A DNA stretch of 64,000 nucleotides from Spartinivicinus poritis (GTDB lineage: Bacteria > Pseudomonadota > Gammaproteobacteria > Pseudomonadales > Zooshikellaceae): positions 124,001 through 188,000 of the forward strand of contig NZ_JAPMOU010000001.1 of assembly GCF_028858535.1 (NCBI RefSeq), read 5' to 3'. Shown one piece after another: positions 39,188 through 48,710 of this stretch (its first letter is position 1; each line of letters starts with the position of its first letter). Below the pieces are notes generated by a model. That model was given only the letters and a program-made list of their open reading frames with translations. It had not been told where the DNA came from and searched no databases. The position numbers and the translations under genes are program-made.

Positions 39188-39519
39188 GGAACCAGCCCTA
39201 TTAATAACCTTTGCTCATTCATTTGTAGTATTAGATATCTACTACAAATGCTATAAGCTGTCTTGATATAAGCTGCTAAAGGCACGGTAAGACTCTGCTC
39301 ACTTTAGTCACTATTCGCAGCCTAACAGCCCATATCAAGACAGCTTGCTAACCCGCTGTGATTATAACGCAACTCAATAGCCGCTGCCTATTAAACCAAG
39401 CAATGTCAAAGGAAACTAAGCTATTTTCCAATTATTCAATAAAATAAGCCTTTACCTGGATAAACTTTTATGCAGAATGAACGATTGCAGTACATAATGA
39501 CCCAGCCTTTTATACAGTT
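39188..39519. other. 332-nt gap between ffh and ypjD
   Basis: Divergent promoter region. It contains a hairpin (CATTTGTAGTA/TACTACAAATG, 39220-39250) about 33 nt before the ffh start and a MITE-like element at 39255-39346. The rest is plain AT-rich sequence ahead of ypjD. No short ORF is convincing. Confidence 0.6.
39255..39346. mobile_element. Small palindromic (MITE-like) element upstream of ffh
   Basis: A 92-bp segment bounded by perfect 15-bp inverted repeats AAGCTGTCTTGATAT and ATATCAAGACAGCTT. It has no ORF. I cannot see another copy in this window, so the mobile-element reading rests on structure alone. Confidence 0.5.
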
Positions 39520-40323
39520 ATGAATATAATCATCATTAGCGTGTTTGCTATTATCTGTTATTGCACGACTGCTATAGGTCAGGCACTGGCCATCAAGCAA
39601 AACAAACAGTTCCGTAAATCACTTGTTTTATTTCTAGGCTTTAGTGCGTCCCTATTCCAAGCTATCACCCTCTATCTGCTTATTCATGAACCAAATGGTA
39701 TTAACCTTGGCTTTTATAATGTAAGTTCCGTGATTTCCTGGATGATTATTAACATTGTATTACTCAGTGCATTAAAAAAGCCTGTTGAAAGCTTGTTAGT
39801 TTTTCTTGCGCCACTTGCCGCATTAACAATCATTTTTGCAGTAACCCAAGAAGCACCAAAAACCCTCATACCTGAGCGCAACTTTGGTATGCTTGGGCAC
39901 ATTCTGTTTTCTATTCTAGCCTACAGTATTCTTACCATAGCAGCGTTTCAAGCTGTTTTACTGGCCTATCAAAACTATAAACTCAAGCACCATCAGCTCA
40001 AAGGAATCCTTAAAGTATTTCCACCACTACAAACAATGGAAAGTTTGTTATTTGAATTTGTCTGGGCTGGTTTAATTTTGCTTACCGCGTCACTTGCAAC
40101 AGGCTTTTTATTTGTTGATGACTTACTAGCACAACATTTGGCTCATAAAACATTCTTATCTATATTTGCTTGGCTGGTCTTTGCCACCTTATTATGGGGC
40201 CGCCATCAGCTAGGCTGGCGTGGCAATACCGCAATTAAATGGACAATTAGTGGAACAACACTACTTATGCTTTCTTATTTTGGCAGTAAGTTTGTGCTAG
40301 ACCTGGTTTTGCAGGGAAGATAA
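39520..40323 (+). CDS. ypjD: YpjD/CcsA-like cytochrome c assembly family membrane protein
   Basis: A 267-residue inner-membrane protein with about eight hydrophobic helices, of the HemX/CcsA-type family. The heme-handling or export function typical of CcsA is not established for YpjD. The ERNFGMLGHILFSILAYSIL stretch and the C-terminal FAWLVFATLLWGRHQLGWRG segment carry the conserved His and Trp. Its place beside ffh and before yfjD is conserved in E. coli and Pseudomonas. The start ATG 39520 is the first in a long open frame. Confidence 0.9.
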   Translation: MNIIIISVFAIICYCTTAIGQALAIKQNKQFRKSLVLFLGFSASLFQAITLYLLIHEPNGINLGFYNVSSVISWMIINIVLLSALKKPVESLLVFLAPLAALTIIFAVTQEAPKTLIPERNFGMLGHILFSILAYSILTIAAFQAVLLAYQNYKLKHHQLKGILKVFPPLQTMESLLFEFVWAGLILLTASLATGFLFVDDLLAQHLAHKTFLSIFAWLVFATLLWGRHQLGWRGNTAIKWTISGTTLLMLSYFGSKFVLDLVLQGR

Positions 40324-40431
40324 ACTGATTTAACAAACAAACTCACCTAAGTTCCTGCTGGTTTTTTCATAACCACTTATTTATGAACTATACGGGTGGG
40401 CATATTACGCTTGGCAACATGAGGTTAATTC

Positions 40432-41694
40432 TTGAACGAAGTGCCCCTTGGTTTCCTATTTGGAGCCCTGTTTGTACTCATTTTACTTTCAGCATTTTTT
40501 TCCAGCTCCGAAACCGGAATGATGGCTTTAAACCGTTACCGGCTTCGTCACTTAGTGAATAGCAAACATCGTGCAGCGACCCTTGCTAGCCGATTGCTAG
40601 AAAGGCCTGACCGGTTGATTGGAATAATTTTAATCGGTAATAACTTTGTTAATATCTTAGCCTCTTCAATAGCCACCATTATTGCCATCAGAGTCTGGGG
40701 AGATGCAGGTATCGCCATCGCCACAGGCCTACTAACTTTAGTTATTTTGATTTTTGCAGAAGTAACTCCAAAAACATTAGCGGCACTACACCCCGAGCGC
40801 ATTGCATTTCCAGCAGCCTACCTGTTACGACCACTGCTCATACTATTGTATCCTGTGGTTTGGTTTATCAATGGTATCACTAACAATTTACTTCGCTTGT
40901 TTGGGGTTAACCCTAATGAAAACCAGCAAGATCATCTCAGCACAGAGGAGTTTCGTACGTTGGTTCACGAAACACCTGGCATTATTCCTCGCAAGCGCAA
41001 GGGGATGGTATTAGGTATTTTGGATCTGGAAAATGTTAGTGTTGATGACATTATGGTGCCTCGCCAAGAAATAATTGGTATTGATATTGACGATGACATA
41101 GAAACTATCATTAGCCAGCTACAAGACTGTCAGCATACTCGCCTACCTATTTATAAAGACGATATCAACAACATTATTGGTGTCCTTCATATGCGTAATG
41201 CAGCTCGCTTTTTAGCGACTGGCACGCCAAGTAAAGCAGATTTATTACAGGAAATTGCAGAGCCTTACTTTATTTTAGAGAACACACCATTACACACTCA
41301 GCTATTCAACTTTCAAAAAGAAAAGCTACGTATTGCCTTTGTTGTAGATGAATATGGTGATGTTGAAGGTTTAATTACTCTAGAAGATATTCTCGAAGAG
41401 ATAGTCGGTGAATTCACTACAGATATGTCTGATGATAGCGAGGGTATCAAAGTACAGCCTGATGGCTCTTTTCTCATTGATGGCTCAGCTAATATTCGAG
41501 ACATCAACCGACTATTGAAATGGGATCTACCTAGCAATGGCCCCAAAACATTGAATGGTTTGATCACTGAATATCTTGAAACCATCCCCGAAACTAAGGT
41601 TTGTTTGAAGGTAGACTCTTACTTAATAGAAATTCTACAAATTAAAGACAACGTTATTAAGCAGGCTAAAGTCTCATTCAAGAAGAAAAGGTAA
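40432..41694 (+). CDS. yfjD: CNNM/CorC-like membrane protein YfjD
   Basis: A 420-residue protein with an N-terminal DUF21/CNNM membrane domain (FFSSSETGMMALNRYRLR, about 20-40), a pair of CBS domains (VDDIMVPRQEIIGID at about 205 and FVVDEYGDVEGLITLEDILEE at about 303), and a C-terminal CorC_HlyC domain. CNNM proteins are linked to magnesium export, and this role is inferred. The start is TTG 40432 with GAGG 7 nt upstream; GTG 40441 is a weaker option. It follows ypjD by about 108 nt on the same strand. Confidence 0.92.
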   Translation: MNEVPLGFLFGALFVLILLSAFFSSSETGMMALNRYRLRHLVNSKHRAATLASRLLERPDRLIGIILIGNNFVNILASSIATIIAIRVWGDAGIAIATGLLTLVILIFAEVTPKTLAALHPERIAFPAAYLLRPLLILLYPVVWFINGITNNLLRLFGVNPNENQQDHLSTEEFRTLVHETPGIIPRKRKGMVLGILDLENVSVDDIMVPRQEIIGIDIDDDIETIISQLQDCQHTRLPIYKDDINNIIGVLHMRNAARFLATGTPSKADLLQEIAEPYFILENTPLHTQLFNFQKEKLRIAFVVDEYGDVEGLITLEDILEEIVGEFTTDMSDDSEGIKVQPDGSFLIDGSANIRDINRLLKWDLPSNGPKTLNGLITEYLETIPETKVCLKVDSYLIEILQIKDNVIKQAKVSFKKKR

Positions 41695-41720
41695 CCTTTT
41701 CTAGAAAAGCAAAACTCCCT

Positions 41721-41767
41721 CTGAATATTTCACCTAATTGAATTATATAAACAGGTGAAATATTCAG
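41721..41767. terminator. Bidirectional terminator between yfjD and nudL
   Basis: A perfect 15-bp stem, CTGAATATTTCACCT/AGGTGAAATATTCAG, with a 17-nt loop lies between two convergent stop codons. U-runs are weak on both sides. Confidence 0.65.
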
Positions 41768-41768
41768 A

Positions 41769-42392
41769 TTACTTATTCTTCATACTGACAAATTTATCAA
41801 TAATTTCAGGGTCTCGTTGAGGCCAATCACAACTGATACCTGCATCAAAACCAATATTCAGCAAATCAACCAGCATCAATGCAGTCAGTCCCCAGATCTT
41901 AAACTGCTCATAACAAAAATAAGGGATTTGGTAAGTCTCACCAAAAAACTCAATCTGCTCAAACTTGAGATGCCTCGGCTCCAAAAAAAACGCTAAGGGT
42001 GCTCTAAAGATTAAATCCAACTCGTCCAAATTTGGCGTTAACGCTACCTGAGAAGGAATCACCCCTACAAATGGCACCACCTTTAAACCAAATCGAGATG
42101 CTAAAGGGTTCAACTGGCCTAATGGCGTAACATGATCTGCAGCAAGATTGATTTCTTCATAGGATTCTCTTAATGCAGTAAACCACAAGCTCTTGTCGGT
42201 ATCGTCTCGCTTGCCACCAGGAAAAGCCACTTCACCACTATGAGTTGATAAGTGGGCGGCACGCAAAGTAAAAATGATTTCCGGTTTTTTAGGGTGATCC
42301 GTTATAGGTAACAACACAGCAGCTTCAGGCAAGTCGACAGCCAGTTCACTTTCAGGGTTGTCCGTTAGGGCTTTATACAATTTATTTATCAT
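41769..42392 (-). CDS. nudL: NUDIX CoA pyrophosphatase (NudL/YeaB-like)
   Basis: A 207-residue NUDIX hydrolase. The CoA-type signature is present: LSTHSGEVAFPGGKRDDTD leading into the NUDIX box ALRESYEEINL, with the family-specific UPF0035 pattern upstream of the box. Members hydrolyse CoA and acyl-CoA to 3',5'-ADP and 4'-phosphopantetheine. Substrate is inferred from the motif pattern. ATG 42392 is the first Met. It is convergent with yfjD. Confidence 0.88.
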   Translation of the reverse strand: MINKLYKALTDNPESELAVDLPEAAVLLPITDHPKKPEIIFTLRAAHLSTHSGEVAFPGGKRDDTDKSLWFTALRESYEEINLAADHVTPLGQLNPLASRFGLKVVPFVGVIPSQVALTPNLDELDLIFRAPLAFFLEPRHLKFEQIEFFGETYQIPYFCYEQFKIWGLTALMLVDLLNIGFDAGISCDWPQRDPEIIDKFVSMKNK

Positions 42393-42829
42393 TAATTATA
42401 AAAAACATGATGTTTAACAGATACTCAGTCCTTGGATTATGACGCCAGTTCCTGGCAAATTAGCAATGACTACAAGCCATTAAAAATAACGTAATGCTGC
42501 TATTGTGAAAGAAACTCTAAGCTTCAGCAACAAGCAGTGGTGTCAGTGTACTTCACAGACATATATAGCAAATTCATCTAATAAAACCTCAACAAAACTA
42601 AAATAGCACTTAGCCTAAACTTGACAATCTAACACTCTGTTTTGATTAGCTTTTTTATTTTAGAGTTCCTTACCTTCTCCATTTATTCTAGCTGGCCCCT
42701 AAATTGCGTGTGAATCAGTCAACATACAAGTGTTCTAATAGTCAGGTAGGATAAAGTTTCATCAGTTAGCTCTGTCAAACGGAAAAAAGACGCAGGTTAA
42801 AGGATGAAGCTGTAATTCATGAAGAAGTA
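42393..42829. other. 437-nt divergent gap between nudL and DUF3135 gene
   Basis: AT-rich, with no ORF that has a ribosome-binding site. A TTGACA at 42621-42626 could be a -35 element for the plus-strand gene, but the matching -10 is poor. I see no repeat or RNA gene. Confidence 0.5.
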
Positions 42830-43219
42830 ATGGGTGATTATATGAAGTCAAACCTTCCAGATTTTGATGAGTTGTTGTTTCTTGCCAATAACAAGCCAGA
42901 TGATCTGGAAAGGCTCAGGAAACAGTTAATTGAAGAAGCAATCCAAGACGCCCCCCTTGAGTATCAAAGAAGATTACGTGGTATTCAGTTTCAAGTTGAT
43001 ATGAAAATTCGTCAATCGTCTAACCCAATGAGTGCTTGTGTTGCTATATCAAAGCTAATGTATGAGTCTTTACATCAGTTACAACTCACTCTCACCAACC
43101 CTGAGCATGCACAACTTACCCGCAAACGACTCAATGGTGAGCTACCCGCTGAAGATGGTGCTGCTCCCGCAGATGTTATTTGCTTAACCAACCGCCGTGC
43201 GGCCGCACCCACTATTTAA
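42830..43219 (+). CDS. DUF3135-family protein
   Basis: A 129-residue cytoplasmic protein of the uncharacterised DUF3135 family common in Pseudomonas and relatives. It shows the typical LPDFDELLFLANNKPDDLERLR start, and QRRLRGIQFQVDMK and NPMSACVAISKLMYESLHQL blocks. It is largely helical, with a short disordered tail. ATG 42830 and ATG 42842 are both possible; the family N-terminus fits the second slightly better. Function is unknown. It precedes a NUDIX gene by 55 nt. Confidence 0.8.
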   Translation: MGDYMKSNLPDFDELLFLANNKPDDLERLRKQLIEEAIQDAPLEYQRRLRGIQFQVDMKIRQSSNPMSACVAISKLMYESLHQLQLTLTNPEHAQLTRKRLNGELPAEDGAAPADVICLTNRRAAAPTI

Positions 43220-43274
43220 CTTCGCATCAATATCCAGTATATACTCATAGCCTCAAATGGAAAAAGGCGAGGCT

Positions 43275-43817
43275 ATGAAATACTGCGCTCAGTGTGGAAA
43301 ACCAGTTGAGCACTTCACCCCTGCAGGTGACAACCGTCCTCGTTATGTGTGCAGTCACTGTCAGACCATCCACTACCAAAACCCTAAAATAGTCGCAGGC
43401 TGCCTGCCAGCTTATAAAGAGTTGATACTGCTTTGCCGAAGAGCTATTGAGCCAAGAAAAGGGTTTTGGACACTTCCAGCAGGTTTTATGGAGCTAGGCG
43501 AAACTACTCTTCAGGCAGCCCAACGAGAAACTTGGGAAGAAGCCCTAGCGACAGTAGAGCAACTAGAGCTATACACTATTTTTAACCTACCCCATATCAG
43601 CCAGGTTTATATGATTTTCCGCGCCCAGCTTGAAGAGCCAAACTTTGGCCCTGGGGATGAATCCCATGAGGTTCAATTATTTCATGAAACTGATATACCC
43701 TGGCAGCAGCTGGCATTCCCTACCATCGAAAAAACCCTTAGGCATTACTTTGTCGACCGGCAATCAGGTAATTTTCCGGTCAGGGTTGAGGATATTACTC
43801 AGCCGATCAAAAAGTGA
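43275..43817 (+). CDS. NUDIX hydrolase with zinc ribbon
   Basis: A 180-residue protein. An N-terminal zinc ribbon (CAQCG..CSHC) precedes a NUDIX domain with box GFMELGETTLQAAQRETWEE, matching the Gx5Ex7REUxEE pattern. The layout recalls NudC-type NADH pyrophosphatases but lacks the SQPWPFPxS signature. The substrate is therefore open; a nucleotide sugar or dinucleotide is possible. ATG 43275 with GAGG at a spacing of 4 nt is preferred over the in-frame ATG 43257. Confidence 0.85.
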   Translation: MKYCAQCGKPVEHFTPAGDNRPRYVCSHCQTIHYQNPKIVAGCLPAYKELILLCRRAIEPRKGFWTLPAGFMELGETTLQAAQRETWEEALATVEQLELYTIFNLPHISQVYMIFRAQLEEPNFGPGDESHEVQLFHETDIPWQQLAFPTIEKTLRHYFVDRQSGNFPVRVEDITQPIKK

Positions 43818-43846
43818 TACAGCCAGCTTTAACTCATCCAACTAAT

Positions 43847-44023
43847 TATAGCCAAAGCGAATGGCTTTTAGGGGCGGCGGTCGAGCGATGAAGCCCCATG
43901 AGTTTATGTTTTTATAAATGATTGGGGTGAAGGCAGTTAAATGCTCCTGCTTAAACTGCATTCCCACCATCCATGGTGGTCAGCGACGACAACAAGCCCT
44001 AAAAGTCATTCGCGAAGGGTATA
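43847..44023. mobile_element. MITE-like element, family 2, copy 1
   Basis: A 177-bp non-coding element with terminal inverted repeats: TATAGCCAAAGCGAATGGCT at the left and, on the minus strand at the right, TATACCCTTCGCGAATGACT, continuing into CTTTTAGGG on both sides. The interior matches copy 2 (60409-60640) in inverted orientation, including AGTTAAATGCTCCTGCTTAA and the CCACCATCCATGGTGG palindrome. The right end overlaps the 3' end of the NIF3-like gene and supplies its stop codon. Confidence 0.85.
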
Positions 44024-44332
44024 CAAATCAGCTAACTGCCATACATCATATGCAGGCTCTTCATAAGGGTGAGCTTGCTTCATAGCTTGAATTACATTAG
44101 TCACATACTGATCAGCACACACCATTTCCACCCGATACTCTTCTACTGTTTCCACCTGATCCATTTGCCCTACATAAGGGTTACTACCAGCGAGTGGTCG
44201 AAACTGCCCTTGCCCCTTTACTTGCCAAGCACAACTATCATAATCCCCAATTTTTCCTGCCCCAGCTTGAAACATGGCACTTTTTACTGATTCTAATGCT
44301 TCTTCTGGAATAAAAACCGCTATCTTATACAT
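44006..44332 (-). CDS. NIF3/YqfO-family protein
   Basis: A 108-residue protein with the YqfO/NIF3 C-terminal (CutA-like) fold: MYKIAVFIPEEALESVK, AGAGKIGDYDSCAW, GQGQFRPLAGSNPYVG and AHPYEEPAYDVW. Stand-alone short forms are common in Pseudomonas; their role is not settled. The last five codons (YTLRE) and the stop are read from the terminal repeat of a MITE-like element, so the native C-terminus has been replaced or extended. The conserved core is intact and probably functional. Confidence 0.85.
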   Translation of the reverse strand: MYKIAVFIPEEALESVKSAMFQAGAGKIGDYDSCAWQVKGQGQFRPLAGSNPYVGQMDQVETVEEYRVEMVCADQYVTNVIQAMKQAHPYEEPAYDVWQLADLYTLRE

Positions 44333-44388
44333 TTGTTAATTTGCCTCCTTGATAACATTGCTTTACAACAGAAACTACTCCACAAAAG

Positions 44389-44417
44389 AAAAAGCCCAGC
44401 TATCAGCCAGGCTTTTT
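44389..44417 (-). terminator. Terminator of purL
   Basis: AAAAAGCC/GGCTTTTT with a 13-nt loop lies 24 nt after the purL stop; the stem continues into a five-U run on the minus strand. Confidence 0.8.
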
Positions 44418-44440
44418 GATCTCAAATATTGGTCAATGAC

Positions 44441-47400
44441 TTACCCAAGCCACACTCGAGCATTTTGGAACAGGCGTAACCATGGAGAGTCCTCTCTCCA
44501 GCTATCAGGCGCCCAAGAGTATTGTACTGTGCGGAATACTCGCTCAGGATGCGGCATCATAATAGTCACGCGACCATCGCTGGTTGTCACCCCAGTAATA
44601 CCCGCAGGGGAGCCATTAGGGTTAGCAGGATAAGCTTCTGTCAACTGGCCATGGTTATCGACATAGCGCAAGGCAACTTGTTTTGCTGAATCCAGATGCT
44701 GCTGCCGATCTGCAGTTAGCTCGGCATAACCTTCACCATGGGAAACCGCAATTGGCATTCTTGAGCCTGCCATGCCCTGCAATAAAACTGATGGTGAATC
44801 CTGTACCTCTACCATCGCTAAGCGCGCTTCAAACTGTTCAGACTGGTTACGAACAAAGTGAGGCCAATGCTCCGCCCCTGGAATTAGCTCCCGCAAGTTA
44901 GATAGCATTTGGCAACCATTACATACTCCTAATGCAAAAGTATCCTGCCTAGCGAAAAAGTCAGCGAACTGTTGTCTGGCAACATCATTAAATAGAATTG
45001 ACTTGGCCCAGCCTTCACCAGCACCCAAGACGTCTCCGTAAGAGAACCCACCACAGACAGCCATGCCTTTAAACTCAGCAAGCGAAGCTTGTCCTGACAA
45101 GACATCACTCATATGAACATCAACGGCCGTAAAGCCTGCTCGATCAAAAGCTGCAGCCATTTCAACCTGGCTGTTCACTCCCTGCTCACGCAATACAGCC
45201 AGCTTGGGTTTGGAGGATAAGTTAAGGTAAGGCGCGGCTATATTTTCTTCTGGTTGAAAGCTTAGCTCTGCATGCAAGCCTGGATCATTTTGCTGCAACA
45301 GTTGATCAAACTCTTGCTGTGCACAGTCGGGGTTATCTCTAAGAGCTTGAATCTGATAGCTGGTTTCAGCCCACCAGCGCTGATACTGTTGACGGCTATT
45401 ACTCAGCACTTGCTGGTCATTCAATTTGAACTCTATCTGCTGGGTATCATTAAGCTGACCAATTTCATGAACCAGCTCTGCAATACCTGCTTGTTCAAAC
45501 TGCTGCTTAACAGCTGCCAAGTCAGCTTGTTTAACTTGAACCACAGCTCCTAATTCTTCAGCAAACAACACTGCAGCCAATTCCTCTTGGCTAGCTACAA
45601 GCCCAGTTAAGTCGATAGAAACACCTGTACGGCCAGCGAACGCCATTTCCGCCAGTGTAGTAAACAGGCCGCCATCGGATCTGTCGTGATAAGCCAACAG
45701 TTTTTGCTCAGCATTTAATGCTTGTATTGCAGAGAAGAAACCTTTCAGTAATTGAGGGTCATCCAAGTCAGCTGCTTGCTGACCAACCACATTATAAACT
45801 TGCGCTAATGCTGAGCCACCTAACCGATTTTTGCCCTGCCCCAAATCGATAAATAGTAAAACTGTTTCACTTTGATTTGTTATGAGTTGCGGGGTCAGAG
45901 ATAGGCGAGCATCTTCAACAGGCGCAAACGCCGAGATGATTAAAGACAGTGGAGAGATCACCGACTTATCATTACCTTGCTCATCGGTCCATTGGGTTTT
46001 CATCGACATGGAGTCTTTACCCACAGGAATCGTAATTCCCAGCTCCGGGCATAACTCCATACCAACAGCTTTGACTGTGTCATAAAGGTTAGCGTCTTCG
46101 CCAGGATGACCTGCTGCCGCCATCCAGTTAGCAGACAGTTTGATATCACTGATTTGCTTGACTTTAGCAGAAGCGATATTAGTAATAGCTTCGCCAATTG
46201 CCATTCGGCCTGAAGCAGCTGCATCCAATAGTGCTACTGGCGTACGCTCCCCCATTGCCATGGCTTCACCAGTAAAGCTGTTTAGTGTTGAAGTTGTCAC
46301 CGCAGCATCTGCCACTGGCACTTGCCAAGGGCCAACCATTTGATCACGAGCCACTAAGCCAGTCACCGTCCGGTCACCAATCGTGATCAAGAAACTTTTA
46401 CTAGCAACAGCAGGGAGCTTTAACACTCGCTCAGCAGCATCAGCCAAATCAACTTGCATGCTGTTAAATACTGCCTGCTCTGTTTGAGCCCGCGTAACAT
46501 TCCGGTGCATCCGTGGTGGCTTACCCAGCAATACATCAAGCGGCATTTCCACTGGTTTGTTATCAAAGTGGTTATCTGTAACCACTAAATCTTTAGCCTC
46601 AGTGGCTTCACCCACAATGGCGTAAAGGCAGCGCTCACGCTGACAAATAGCTTCAAACTGGGCTAGATTTTCTGGGGCAACAGCTAATACATAGCGCTCT
46701 TGAGATTCATTACACCAGACAGCCAGTGGTGACATACCCGGCTCATCATTGGGGACATTGCGCAGTTCGAATTTGCCTCCACGATCACCATCATTCACTA
46801 GCTCTGGAAAGGCATTGGAAAGCCCACCTGCACCTACATCATGAATAAAAGCAATCGGGTTTTCGTTACCCAGCTGCCAGCACTGATCAATGACTTCCTG
46901 ACAACGACGCTCCATTTCCGGGTTATCCCGCTGTACAGAAGCAAAGTCTAAATCCTCGGTACTCTCACCGGTAGTCATGGATGAAGCGGCACCACCTCCC
47001 AGACCAATTTGCATCGCTGGGCCACCGAGCACAATCAATTTGGCTCCAACAGGGATCTCACCTTTTTCCACATGCTCAGCGCGAATGTTACCTAAACCAC
47101 CGGCTATCATGATTGGCTTGTGATAACCTCTGACTTCATCACCATCAGGACCCTTAATGGTTTGTTCGTAGGTTCGAAAATAGCCACACAAATTCGGGCG
47201 ACCAAACTCATTATTAAAGCCTGCTCCTCCTAAAGGCCCTTCCACCATAATATCCAGGGCAGACACAATCCGGTTTGGCTTACCGTTATCAATTTCCCAA
47301 GGCTGAGTAAAGCCAGGAATTTTTAAGTTGGAAACACTAAACCCAGTTAAACCGGCTTTTGGCTTAGCACCACAGCCAGTGGCACCTTCATCACGAATTT

Positions 47401-48346
47401 CGCCGCCCGAGCCGGTTGATGCACCAGGATAAGGAGCAATTGCCGTGGGGTGGTTATGGGTTTCCACCTTCATGAGGATATGCACATCCTCTTGGTTGTA
47501 GCCGTATTCTTTAGTTGCTGGGTTGGGGAAAAAACGTTCAGCCTGATACCCCTCGATAACCGCTGCATTATCTTTATAAGCGGATAGCACTCCTTCTTGA
47601 TGCATTTGGTAAGTATTTTTGATCATCGCAAATAGCGAACGATCTTGCTGCTCACCATCAATTGACCAGCTGGCATTAAATATTTTATGGCGACAATGCT
47701 CTGAGTTTGCCTGAGCAAACATCATTAACTCAACATCTGTAGGGTTACGTTGTAGTTTGTTTTGATAGCTGTCGTATAAATAGTCGACCTCATCATCGGC
47801 CAACGCTAAGCCAAGCGTCGTATTTGCTTGCACTAACGCTTCCCGCCCCTCTTGCTGTACAGGGATATAGTTCAATGGTGCTGGAGCACCCTCTGCAAAT
47901 AAAGCGGCTGCTTCATCTGTGGTATAGCAAACAGCTTGAGTCATTCGGTCATACAGTGACTGTGCTAATGCCTGCAACTGTCCTTTATTTAGTGGTTGAT
48001 TAGTCGTGATGAAATAAGCCACACCACGCTCAACCCGCTTTATTTTTTGCAAACCACAATTGTGCGCAATGTTGGTCGCCTTACTTGACCAGGGAGAAAT
48101 AGTACCGGGCCGAGGAATAATCAGCAGCCTTTCACCTTGAGTGTGGTGTTCTTTAATATTTGGACCATAAGTCAGCAGCTTGGTTAGAACAGTTTGTTCT
48201 TTGACAGATAATGGCTCTGCTAAATCCACCAAATGGATATATTCTGCATAAATATCAGTTGTTTCCGGATGAAGTTGTTTCAGTTTTTGGAACAACTTCT
48301 GGCGACGAAAGTCGGATAGTGCAGGGGTTCCACGCAACTCAAGCAT
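44441..48346 (-). CDS. purL: Phosphoribosylformylglycinamidine synthase (large form)
   Basis: Fourth step of purine synthesis: FGAR + glutamine + ATP to FGAM. The 1301-residue protein is the single-chain form. It has an N-terminal PurS-like domain, an FGAM synthetase core ([35 protein letters not shown]), and a C-terminal glutaminase with Cys in [10 protein letters not shown] and His in [10 protein letters not shown]. The open frame extends 16 codons further upstream, but ATG 48346 matches the family start ([10 protein letters not shown]) and has GAGG 8 nt before it. Divergent from mltF. No PurR box is evident to me. Confidence 0.97.
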   Translation of the reverse strand: MLELRGTPALSDFRRQKLFQKLKQLHPETTDIYAEYIHLVDLAEPLSVKEQTVLTKLLTYGPNIKEHHTQGERLLIIPRPGTISPWSSKATNIAHNCGLQKIKRVERGVAYFITTNQPLNKGQLQALAQSLYDRMTQAVCYTTDEAAALFAEGAPAPLNYIPVQQEGREALVQANTTLGLALADDEVDYLYDSYQNKLQRNPTDVELMMFAQANSEHCRHKIFNASWSIDGEQQDRSLFAMIKNTYQMHQEGVLSAYKDNAAVIEGYQAERFFPNPATKEYGYNQEDVHILMKVETHNHPTAIAPYPGASTGSGGEIRDEGATGCGAKPKAGLTGFSVSNLKIPGFTQPWEIDNGKPNRIVSALDIMVEGPLGGAGFNNEFGRPNLCGYFRTYEQTIKGPDGDEVRGYHKPIMIAGGLGNIRAEHVEKGEIPVGAKLIVLGGPAMQIGLGGGAASSMTTGESTEDLDFASVQRDNPEMERRCQEVIDQCWQLGNENPIAFIHDVGAGGLSNAFPELVNDGDRGGKFELRNVPNDEPGMSPLAVWCNESQERYVLAVAPENLAQFEAICQRERCLYAIVGEATEAKDLVVTDNHFDNKPVEMPLDVLLGKPPRMHRNVTRAQTEQAVFNSMQVDLADAAERVLKLPAVASKSFLITIGDRTVTGLVARDQMVGPWQVPVADAAVTTSTLNSFTGEAMAMGERTPVALLDAAASGRMAIGEAITNIASAKVKQISDIKLSANWMAAAGHPGEDANLYDTVKAVGMELCPELGITIPVGKDSMSMKTQWTDEQGNDKSVISPLSLIISAFAPVEDARLSLTPQLITNQSETVLLFIDLGQGKNRLGGSALAQVYNVVGQQAADLDDPQLLKGFFSAIQALNAEQKLLAYHDRSDGGLFTTLAEMAFAGRTGVSIDLTGLVASQEELAAVLFAEELGAVVQVKQADLAAVKQQFEQAGIAELVHEIGQLNDTQQIEFKLNDQQVLSNSRQQYQRWWAETSYQIQALRDNPDCAQQEFDQLLQQNDPGLHAELSFQPEENIAAPYLNLSSKPKLAVLREQGVNSQVEMAAAFDRAGFTAVDVHMSDVLSGQASLAEFKGMAVCGGFSYGDVLGAGEGWAKSILFNDVARQQFADFFARQDTFALGVCNGCQMLSNLRELIPGAEHWPHFVRNQSEQFEARLAMVEVQDSPSVLLQGMAGSRMPIAVSHGEGYAELTADRQQHLDSAKQVALRYVDNHGQLTEAYPANPNGSPAGITGVTTSDGRVTIMMPHPERVFRTVQYSWAPDSWREDSPWLRLFQNARVWLG

Positions 48347-48710
48347 TCTAGGACCTCTGAGTGAGCGATGAGGGTTGAAAATCGGGCGTATCATACTGTA
48401 TCTGGCCTTAAGCAGCTACTTGTCTTAGTGGTCAACACACTACGCCTGGTTTTCCAATTGTAGATAATTTAATCCAGATGTTTTATGAATTTGCATAAAA
48501 ATGGCATAGCGCCCTTATTTGGAAGTGTATGAGCTTTCACAGCGAAATTTTTGAAAAAGACTTGTATTAAGGATTTCGAGTGACTGAGAAAATATTCTCT
48601 GTTGAAACAATGAGCAAATAAGATTATGCAGAACTTTATGAAACACCTAGGTTAAAGTATGATGGCTAAAAATTTGTGATGTACATCATGCAAGTATTTT
48701 ACGTAACCGA
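48347..48710. other. 364-nt divergent gap between purL and mltF
   Basis: Non-coding. Apart from a TGTGATGTACATCATG sequence at 48675-48690 that resembles a CRP-type half-palindrome close to the mltF start, I see no repeat or RNA gene. The site is weak and untested. Confidence 0.45.

Noticed and set aside
48675-48690. Possible CRP-type site TGTGATGTACATCATG upstream of mltF
   Set aside because: Only one half matches the consensus well, and it lies very close to the start codon; not strong enough to list as a regulatory feature.
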